Program-made: the position numbers and the translations under genes
In this document: one piece after another, positions 56,105 through 64,000 of the stretch
How positions within the stretch are numbered: the stretch's first letter is position 1
Layout of the letters: every line of letters starts with the position of its first letter
Notes under the pieces: model-generated
Told to the model about the DNA's origin: nothing
The model's database searches: none
The model's input: the letters and a program-made list of their open reading frames with translations, nothing else
DNA from: Ceratodon purpureus
Taxonomy: Eukaryota; Streptophyta; Bryopsida; Pseudoditrichales; Ditrichaceae
Length of the DNA stretch: 64,000 bases
NCBI GenBank assembly: GCA_014871385.1
Contig: CM026426.1
Span: 28,727,037 to 28,791,036, forward strand
Direction: 5' to 3'

Positions 56105-57030
56105 ACAAAGACGCAGTTGATTCCGGATTTATAAGAGTAGGAACCGGACCGAAGATCCGGAATAACTGTAAAGTAGGATTCTACGTAGTTGATCAGGAAT
56201 TAGGGTTTTTGCCGAACATTTCGGCGCCGCCGCTTTTGTGAAAGCCCTTGCTTACTTAAGTGGTTTAGGGGAGGTAGATCGGGTCCTTTTTTTGCATAAT
56301 TCCTTCCTATATTCCTTATTAGTAAAGTATTTCATGTTTTGCATACACTGTGCGTGATTTCTATCTAAGTATGATTAATTCGAGAGGATGATGAGAGTTC
56401 TACTATAGATTGGATAGGAAGGTGACGGAAGTTGTTGACAGGACCCGAATCAGGACGGTCATGAGATTGAGCAGAAGGATTGGGCAGGTTGTCGTAGGAG
56501 TTGAAGACTCACTGTTTCGACCTCAATACATGTCTCATGCGGAATAGCCGTCGCTAAGGTTGTAGCGGATCAAAGGGTACTTGATCGGGCTCTTTGAACA
56601 TCCAAAGACGTTCCGCAGTTTGTGAGCAAGGGTTTGGATAGTGGTACGGGTCGCCTAGAGATTATCGGATCTTAGTTCTCTTAAATCCGGATTGGTTTGT
56701 CGTTGTAGTCTCACGGATTAGAAGGAGCTACTTGTGTGACCCGCTGACCCGAGCTTTCTAGGTCATTTGTAAAGTAGTATCCGGCCCTGTACGTTGGGTT
56801 TGGTTCATCTAAACGCACTAAGTGACGGAGACAAGAGAAAGAAAGAGAGAGAATATCTAGTACCGGAGATACAATTAGGACATATAAGAGAATCAGAACG
56901 TTTGTGAGTAGCTATCTGACAAAGCACTATTGAATTCCTGGACGATACTCAGAACCACACGGACCGGAAGGGAGTTTCCGCTTGTTTTGGTGTTAACTGG
57001 ATGCAAAGTGAGTTTCCGTGTTCTGAAATG
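56105..57030 (+). other. LTR-like sequence before gag
   Basis: Non-coding DNA between the accessory ORF and gag. Its last 207 bases (56824-57030) recur at 58330-58538. TCTGGCACCACGGCTGG at 57036-57052, just after the repeat, is where a primer-binding site would be. The start of the LTR is not resolved. Confidence 0.45.
56824..57030 (+). repeat. LTR-end repeat, copy 1
   Basis: From ACGGAGA through GAACCACACGGACCGGAAGG to GTTTCCGTGTTCTGAAATG. About 90% like 58330-58538 by eye. Confidence 0.85.
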
Positions 57031-57226
57031 TAAAAATCTGGCACCACGGCTGGAGATTCGATAAGCTGTGAGTCAGGTGGATACTTGGAAGATTAGCGAG
57101 TGGAGATTTGAACAAAGGTGGAGCCAGTTAGTGAAGGCTTCATTCCGGTAGATATGCGGTAGAAGGAAGTCTTACACACATATCCAACCCTCCAAGGCAT
57201 CGGAAGGAGAGGCACCAAATTCTTCC

Positions 57227-58330
57227 ATGGTAAGGGCGCAACCGGAAGAATTAGGAGAAAGAAGATCCACTCGGTTGATACATAAGAGGGGTAGAATATT
57301 GATGCAAGATCTACCCGGCACGAATTTAGTGCCCCGGTTCCAATCAGCCGGAGAGCAAGAAGGAGATATTATTGTAGTATCTCTAGCCAAAACATCAGGA
57401 GCAGGAGCAATTGCTACTCAGGATCCGAAAGGGGAAGAGGTCCTTGTCAATGAAGAAGAAGAAGAAAGTCAAGAGGACGAGGAAGGGGAAGAACCTATTG
57501 CACCCTCTACACGCCTGAAATATAGTCGGTTCAAAGGAGACGAGAGTTAGGATGTGGACAAGTGGCTCGATCAGTTCGAATTGATCGCCCTTGCCAATCA
57601 GAAGGATTCGGATGCTACGAGAAGAATTTTCCAAGAACAACTGAAAGGAGAAGCGCTGAGGTGGTACAAGGATGTTCCAGACCGCACCCGTAACTACTAG
57701 GCCAACTTTGTCACCTTGTTCCGAGAAGCCGAAGAAGAGGCCCAAGCACTCGAAAAGTTGAGCCAGATGACAATGCGACCCACTAAGTTAGTCCGGAAGT
57801 ACAGCCAGAGGGTGAAGGCGCTCATCCAAAAGCTCACCGCAGATATTGCCCCTAGAGTACAAGTACAGTGGTTTGTAGCAGGATTTCCGGAAGAGATGGG
57901 GTTCCAGATCCGACAGACCCGGCCCGCTACTCTATTGGATGCCCTGGAAGCTGCTCAGAACTATGAGAACTCGGCCCAATCACTACGGAAATCTCTTAAG
58001 CATACTGAGAAGCGAGGGAAGAAGATCTGGCAAGAGAAGAAGAGACGGAGACGGCACGAGTCCTCTTCGGTAAATTCCGACTCTAGCAGCAAGAGCGACT
58101 CCGATTCCTCCAGTTCCGATCAGTCGGAGAAGGACTCCAAGGGAGCATCGAGGCGGCGAGGTACAAATAGCGATGGCTCCCGCCCTAGACGAAGCCAAGA
58201 GTTGATCAAAGTAAAGGTGGAAGATGACCACTCACAGAAGGTGATGAAAGAGATGAAGGAGATCCGAGAGTCCATAGCCGCACTCAATGTGTACCTTTCC
58301 AAGAACGGAAAACAGCCTAAGATGATTCCG
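57227..58330 (+). pseudogene. Ty3/Gypsy-type gag
   Basis: The frame starts near 57227 with an acidic stretch, then RLKYSRFKGDES, WLDQFELIALANQKD, FQEQLKGEALRWYKDVPD and FVTLFREAEEEAQALEKLSQ, followed by VRKYSQRVKALIQKL and FVAGFPEEMGFQIRQ: the usual retrotransposon gag helix order. The C-terminus is Ser/Asp/Lys-rich with no CCHC knuckle. TAG at 57548 and 57698 interrupt an otherwise open frame. Capsid protein that would package element RNA; not functional here. Confidence 0.75.
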
Positions 58331-58538
58331 ACGGAGAGAAGAGAAAAGAGAAGAGAGAGAATATCCAGTATCGGAGATACAATCCGGACATATAAGAGAA
58401 TCAGAACCTTTGTAAGAAGCTATTTAACAAAGCACTATTAAATCCCTGGACGATACTCGGAACCACACGGACCGGAAGGGAGTTTCCGCTTGTTTTGGTG
58501 TTAACCGGATGCAAAGTGAGTTTCCGTGTTCCGACATG
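58330..58538 (+). repeat. LTR-end repeat, copy 2
   Basis: Second copy of 56824-57030, fused directly to the gag end, so the first part of this LTR and all of pol were lost. Ends near TTCCGACA, a plausible LTR terminus in CA. Confidence 0.85.
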
Positions 58539-58539
58539 C

Positions 58540-60419
58540 TTTACCACGACTTTTGATGGTTGCATTTGCCTGACTGATGTCTCCACTTGCAGGCTTTATC
58601 CTCTTTTGGTCATAGTATATGCAGTTCATTACACATGTAGGCCCAGATTTAAGGCCATACATGCACTTAATTGTCTTCATGTCTGCTGCAAGGTGCCACT
58701 CCACATAGAATTTACCAACTCGAGGGAGTTGTACTCTCTGGCCATTTGATTGTGCAACAATCACAGCTGGTAAGTTTGATTTTTAAAATATCCACTCTAG
58801 AACATTGTAGGACTCCTTCTCGTCCTGGAACGTGGTAACTAGCCAAATTTCTTGCTTAGAGTGTATTGAGAAGTACCTCTCGTGGTCCATCTGAATGTCA
58901 GCGTGCAATGCCCTATTCATCAACGTGATGCTAACACATTCAAATTTTTTTCCATTCACAATCTCTGCCTTGTCCAATTTGAGGACAAAGATCAGCGGAA
59001 CCCCTTCCAACTTTGCAAAAATTATGAGCGTGAGAATGATTGTTTGATGCAATAAAAAATAGCTTTATTTTTTGTCCACGCTCAATGCGCCTGCTGACAC
59101 CAAACGGACAATCAATGAGGCAATAGCATGATTGGAAGAGGATCCATACCTGATTCTCTTATGCTATAAAAGATGACCATGCTCTGATGGACCACCTCAA
59201 GGTCTGTGAATAGTGAAGTCTTTTCATCCAAGACTACCTCCTTTCGTTGCTCCTCGGATTTCTTGGTTTTCTTTAACATTGTTGGCAGCTCCATCCTTCC
59301 CTCATCGTGGTAGTACCCGCCAATAAACTGTGGCAAGTCTGCATTCAGCTCCTACCAAAGTCTTCTAACGTGGTAGGGTCTTGGTAGTATGTTGGATTTC
59401 ATATCCTTGGTCAAAGCCCAAATTGGATCCTTTACGGCTTGGTAAATAGTACCATAGCCTCGATGGGACTCCCTTGCTTGGTCGCACGCAGGAAGAAATT
59501 TTTTGGTCTTACACTTTTTCCAATTGATTTGAGGACGTTGCTAGCAATCTTTGTCTTAACATGCGCCATAGATGGTTGAGTTGCGAGGGTTAGACTTTCA
59601 TGCCTAGATAGAATCTTGGCAAACACTACGGCGGTTCTTGTTTGGAAGGCTTTATCTTCATGAAGTCGATGGATTTCATGCTTGACCCAGTTGTTCTCGT
59701 TGATAGCATCCACGAGTTGTGGTTGCAACACTCTTCCAATGAGCTTCACTCTGCGTTTTGCACCCTTAGTACGAGGATTCAACTCATGAAATTTTCAAAG
59801 CCAGCGAGCCCTACGTCGCATCCCAATAGGCGTGTCTTTCTCAAAGTTGGCCCTCTGCTGTAGGTGCTCACTTTCTTGGTGCTAGCAACGCACCTCGGTC
59901 TTCAAGCGCTGCACCATCATTCTATAATATCTCTCTTTGCTGCTCAATTTGTCACGTGTAGTCTCTAATTCATTCCACAATTGCATGCATTTATCTTTTA
60001 ATGTCCCTGTAATGGTCAAGCCTCACTATGCAGACTGCAATCTTGTCTTTTACCTTCCACGATTCTTCTTCAACTTGTCTGCATTTCACTTTCAACTCAC
60101 GCCATGTTGGAAGACCTTCATGACCAACCTCCAATTTGCGTGTATATCCATACAGACCTTGTTCTCCACGACATATGAATTCCAGGCAGTCCCTAAGAGT
60201 GTTGAATAGAGGTGGCTTCCATGTTCATGGATCAACCGGGTAAATGCTGCCATTGGTCTGAAAGTCAATGCTTGTATCCCCGGCTACCCTCCGCGCTGGA
60301 AAAGTGGATGGACAAGGTTCCTTAGAATGCAACAAAACTCGCGTTGTAAGGGGTCCATAGCATGTATCAAGCGAAACTTGGGGACGGTAGCTTAAACGCT
60401 CCTCCACTATTGCTGCCAT
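58540..60419 (-). pseudogene. Unknown minus-strand gene remnant F
   Basis: ATG 60419 starts MAAIVEERLSYRPQ, with LLHSKEPCPSTFPARR. Further frames on the same strand: LPTWRELKVKCRQVEEESWK, VKLIGRVLQPQLVDAINENN, KHEIHRLHEDKAFQTRTAVV, FCKVGRGSADLC and GKFYVEWHLAADMKTIK. Helical, Lys/Glu-rich middle. Many stops. No family recognised; the general build (N-domain then coiled coil) recalls the RING-like family. The retroelement at 53341-58538 may have split one gene into E and F. Confidence 0.25.
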
Positions 60420-62715
60420 TAAGAGTCTAGAAATCCAAAGTAGTGCTTGAAGCTCTCAATGGCTCTAAAGGGACTGCAAGTATGAAGAAAAACCTTCTTA
60501 TGATTGCCAAATACTCAAAATTCCAAAGTTGATAACAACCAAACCCTATAACATAGCCACTCAAGAAAATTGCAAAATGAAATGAAGAATATCATCTACC
60601 CTAGTACTGTGGAACATGACCAAAACTCATCACAGAGAAAACGTCACTTACAGCATATTTTCAGTCCACCCCAGTAGGAGTCACAAGAACAACCTTGCAT
60701 CTGCTTCTTGCTTGAATTCGTAATTGCTGCCAGCGTACATCTGTAGAGAAACCGCTCATAATTTTAGTTGTCACTCTTAACCTCGTGCGCCCTGGTGTTG
60801 ACCCCAAACCCTTGAATTCCACCTTACAATGGTGTCTTCCGTTCTGCAACACTCAAATTGCAAGCACCCAAATTTGTGGGTGCTTTTTGTAGGTGGAGAC
60901 CAACCTAGGCGCGGCGAAGTTCACGGCTTCATACCATTGTGCCAGCAAACTTTGAATTGCCAGCTCTCAAAACCGTTGGCAACAATCACCCCTGATTCGA
61001 TGATGGAGTGATTGCTCTCCATTACTGCTCTCCTTCAAACCTCCCTGAGAGCAGTAAATGCAGCGAGTCGGTGGTTCGCCAAACACTCAGCCACTTTGGC
61101 GCTACTAGGCACTCTCTCATGCCACACAACCCCATTCCGACACCATAAAGAGGGCCTTTTAACTTTGCAAGTAGCAATTCAAGGATCTGCTGCCACTAGC
61201 GGAGGGGCCTTTGGGCAGCCAATTCACCTAACCCGGGCTGCCTTAGAGGGCCCCTTTGAAAGGTCCATTTTCCCCTAATGCCAGGTTCCTAGCGCAGTGG
61301 AAGAGGTAGGGGAACAAGCTAATGTTTGCGATGCAATTGAGAACACCATTGGAGGCAACGGAGAAGATGAGGAAGCTGTGTTGGGGATCATGGAGCAAGA
61401 ATTTACGGAGGGCGATACACTAGACATATCCACTGCTGGAAGGGGGGTTGGGAGAATTACAGGACATGAGCAAGAGGCAAGGGCGGTTGTATTCACCACG
61501 GAGGAGTATGAAGCAACCGTGGGAAATTACAACCGCCAATTAAATCATCAAGTTATGCTCATGCAACTTTGCCAAATACTATTCCCATTTTATATTATAT
61601 AATGTGAAATGTAAAGCTTTGCAGTGTACTTAGTGAGTACTTATTGTACTAATTCTGTTCTTAGTGTACTAGATTTACTATTGATGTCTTCAGCTATAGT
61701 AGCGGGATCCTAGTTGCAAAGAACGTAGAGCAATGCCTGATGCTAGAGAAGCTGAAGATTCCGAGACTCAAGTCAAAGTTTAGTCTAATATAGGATAGAT
61801 AATAGAGGAAGAAATAGTAATATCAGTAGAGCTCTGCCAATGCAAATTCCGACGACAAGGGGTGTAAGTTGGGAGAAGTAAGGAAAGGCAGCTATAGCAA
61901 CAAGGAAGCAAAAGGCTAGAGAGCACAAAGACCAAGACCAAGATGCAGACCACGCCGACGGCATGCGCTTGAAGAAGAAGCGTAAGGTTCTCAAAAATCA
62001 GAATGAGAGGGTGAACCTTGGTGATCATCTGAAGGGCAATTTACTTGAAGATGACACGGGCATTGATGAACCAGACGAGTTTTGATTTTTTTATTGACGG
62101 TTCTAGCTTCTCCAATACTAGATTCTAGATTATGAGCTTACACAATTTTGAGGTTGCATTTCTGTCCATAGGAACATTTGTGGTATGATGCACGCAACTT
62201 GTCGTACGGATTGGAACGCGTCTGAATCTCGGAGTAGGTGCCAAGTAAGGAATTTCATGCATTAGAGGAATTCACTTACATTCCCTAATCCAAGGCATCC
62301 ACACTTGCATCGAAATCATTTGAGTAAGATGAAATTGGTTTTCCTGGAGTCTTGCACTGGTTGCGACAATAGCTGTCTTGGGAACGGATGCACTTGTGGG
62401 TTACAAAACATTTTCCATTCAGCGTATACAACACAAGGTTGTCTACGTAGTTCTCTCTTGTACCAACCCTTAAGTGTTGTCTAATTCGGATGTACAAGTC
62501 TATTTTAATCACAACAATGCAAGGAATCAAGGTTCCTTACTTCATGTTGGTTTGAAATTCATTTTATTTGTACACATTTGTTTTTTGTGAATTGTTATGT
62601 GTACCAATTTGTTATTTCTGTATTGTTCTTTAGTAGCAACTTGTACTATGTGTACTGATTGGTACCTCGGTCCACTATTTTGTGGCCTTATACAATGTTT
62701 GATGGAGAAGATTGT
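60420..62715. other. Region without a clear gene
   Basis: Scattered short frames: plus-strand 61297-61602 (VFTTEEYEATVGNYNRQLNH near its end) and minus-strand 62285-62530 (Cys-rich, KCFVTHKCIRSQDSYCRNQC) have gene-like composition but no recognised domain. The latter might be a zinc-binding scrap. Otherwise AT-rich spacer. Confidence 0.4.
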
Positions 62716-63397
62716 ATACTGTGAATTAACGTGTTCACCCGAGGAAGGTTCTTCATGCCTTGGTCATACCAAACAGGGTTTTTTTTTCAAGAATGCAATG
62801 ATGGCTGGAGTTGCAAGTGGTCGTGTGGCAACAAAGTGGTCATGCAGGGTTTATCCATTCTTCTCCAAGTTTTTTGGACTGGATCAAAGGGGCGAGAACT
62901 GCAAGCAACATGCCCCATTCACAAAGGGAGTTTTGTGTTCGAATATGCTCGGGAGATTGTTACAAACGCGGAGCTCACGCAACGGAGGGCTATCGTGAAG
63001 CTAGGGAAATCGGAGGCATTTATACTAGCACTAGATGTTGATTGGAAATCTAAGCAAGTAGTAAACGATGATGTGGCGTTGTGCATAGACGCCACAAATC
63101 TCTCCATGTCTCCAAATTTTTAAACCACAAGTATAAGTATTTTTCGTGCACTGGATCCCTTGTAAATTTGTCTAATTGTGGATATATGTGGTGAGGATTT
63201 ATGCATGTAGTTGGTTTCTTACTATATTTCTCACTACATGTGGTCGTTTGTTGATCAAATGTGAGGACTCCAACCTTATTGACGTGCTAGTGAGAGTCAG
63301 CAGCAACCATGGGGGAGTGTTCCATGTAGCCTACTTCGCACAAGTTAATATTCTAGCATTAGAAGAACTAACATGGGACTATGGTCGTAGTTTTTAG
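62716..63397 (+). pseudogene. SUVR-type histone-lysine methyltransferase SET fragment
   Basis: Two blocks match plant SUVR proteins. Block 1 (about 62780-63120): pre-SET remnant FFFQECNDGWSCKWSCGNKV, then SET start LQVFWTGSKGRELQATCPIH, KGSFVFEYAREIVTNAEL, and VVNDDVALCIDATN. Block 2 (about 63255-63397): KCEDSNLIDVLVRV, FHVAYFAQVNILALEELTWD and YGRSF. SUVR enzymes methylate H3K9-type sites on chromatin and silence transposons. The expected RFLNHRC segment, which holds catalytic Asn-His, is replaced by RLLIKC and the first block ends at a stop, so activity should be lost. The upstream N-terminus is missing. Confidence 0.75.
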
Positions 63398-64000
63398 AGA
63401 CCAGAAGTGAATGTTGTTGATGTGAATGCCGTATTTCCTTTCCGTTGTAAGTGTTGTAGCACTTACTGCCGTGACATAGTAACCAAAGATCCCCCCATTC
63501 TTCTTATAGTCGATCTTTTTGCTAACTCTATGGAATGATACTGCAGAGGTCGGATTCGTCGCATGTAGTCGTGGGTCACACAGTCTGTTCTTCCTAACCG
63601 TGAACCACAGTTCGTTTCTTCTAAATCCACATTAACCAAACCTTCATGCCCTTCAAAAAGACTGGCAGCTCCTATTATTTCTACACAAATCTTGTACCAC
63701 ACGTACAAAAATTGTATATTATATTACAATATTATACGTTTTGTATCATTTCTGTCCATTGTTAACTTCTATCAGACTTAAATGTAATTTGCAAGTTACC
63801 TTAATCACAATGCGTAATCTTCTTACTTCTTCTTCTACTTAGCAGACTCGAAAGGGATTTTATAAGTGCCTTAAACGAGAGTCCAAGCATTAGATATGAA
63901 GAGTTCATACAGTTTGACTTTGAAATTTCAGAATTAGAATATAAATAACAAAGCAAAGCTCTTTCACACTCCTTAAGGTGTTTGCATTGTGACATCTCAT
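63398..64000. other. Right-edge region
   Basis: A minus-strand frame (63708-63463, GLVNVDLEETNCGSRLGRTD) may be part of another decayed gene that continues outside. No family recognised. Confidence 0.35.

Larger units (their letters stand above)
53341..58538 (+). mobile_element. LTR-retroelement composite
   Basis: One compositional block rich in CCGGA words, bordered by minus-strand remnants on both sides. It contains an accessory ORF (53794-56024), LTR-like DNA (56105-57030), a gag ORF (57227-58330) and a second copy of the last 200 LTR-like bases (58330-58538). No reverse transcriptase or integrase. Best read as a recombinant or deletion product of Ty3-type elements. TGCTTT occurs at both outer edges (53340 and 58537) and might be a target duplication. 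Confidence 0.5.

Noticed and set aside
1..64000. Bacterial or phage origin suggested by the ParB-like domain
   Set aside because: Spliced introns, plant transposases, SINE-like repeats and a SUVR fragment show a plant nuclear context.

Overview
The window reads as nuclear DNA of a streptophyte (a land plant or charophyte alga) with a large, repeat-rich genome. The reasons are spliced genes with GT-AG introns, a SUVR-type SET-domain fragment, plant-type transposases (MULE, BED/DUF659 hAT-like, Ty3/Gypsy) and an HAD/FCP1-like family known from plants. I cannot name the species from the sequence alone. There are no rRNA genes, no CRISPR and no bacterial operons. Most of the window is mobile or decayed DNA, and most gene-like frames carry nonsense codons.

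Layout. 1-3305 (minus strand): an intact four-exon Mutator-like (MULE) transposase gene that runs off the left edge. 4780-13240 (plus strand): a gene cluster with a TATA-like promoter. It starts with a spliced gene for a protein with a ParB-like domain and a C-terminal segment resembling a degenerate DNA methyltransferase. Three tandem FCP1/NIF-type HAD phosphatase-like domains follow. This cluster is studded with a 17-bp GC palindrome (GTCGGCTGTCCGCCGAC and variants): nine tandem copies in the first intron, then single copies in introns, UTR-like sequence and even in frame inside exons. 13525-33200: at least three divergent copies (two plus, one minus) of a multi-exon gene family encoding a conserved N-terminal domain, a coiled coil and a RING-like C-x2-C...C-P-x-C finger, with shared non-coding tails. 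This zone also holds tRNA-derived SINE-like units, AT-rich direct repeats of about 730 bp carrying an unknown ORF, and an array of hairpin units with GC-rich satellite.

34324-45545: two copies of another unknown minus-strand family, a 5'-truncated Ty3/Gypsy element with a long glutamine-rich 3' extra ORF, a BED/DUF659 hAT-like transposase relic and a GC/poly-C low-complexity block. 47604-60419: a further relative of the finger family, possibly two more, and an LTR-retroelement composite (extra ORF, LTR-like sequence, gag, partial LTR). 62716-63397: a decayed SUVR-like SET domain.

How the parts relate. The clearest candidates for something undescribed are the ParB-like/methylase-like gene next to the phosphatase-like repeats with its private palindrome family, and the multicopy RING-like gene family whose copies share untranslated ends, which suggests that the gene moves. 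Exon boundaries were read from GT/AG signals and phase by eye. Family assignments rest on recognised motifs, not on database searches.
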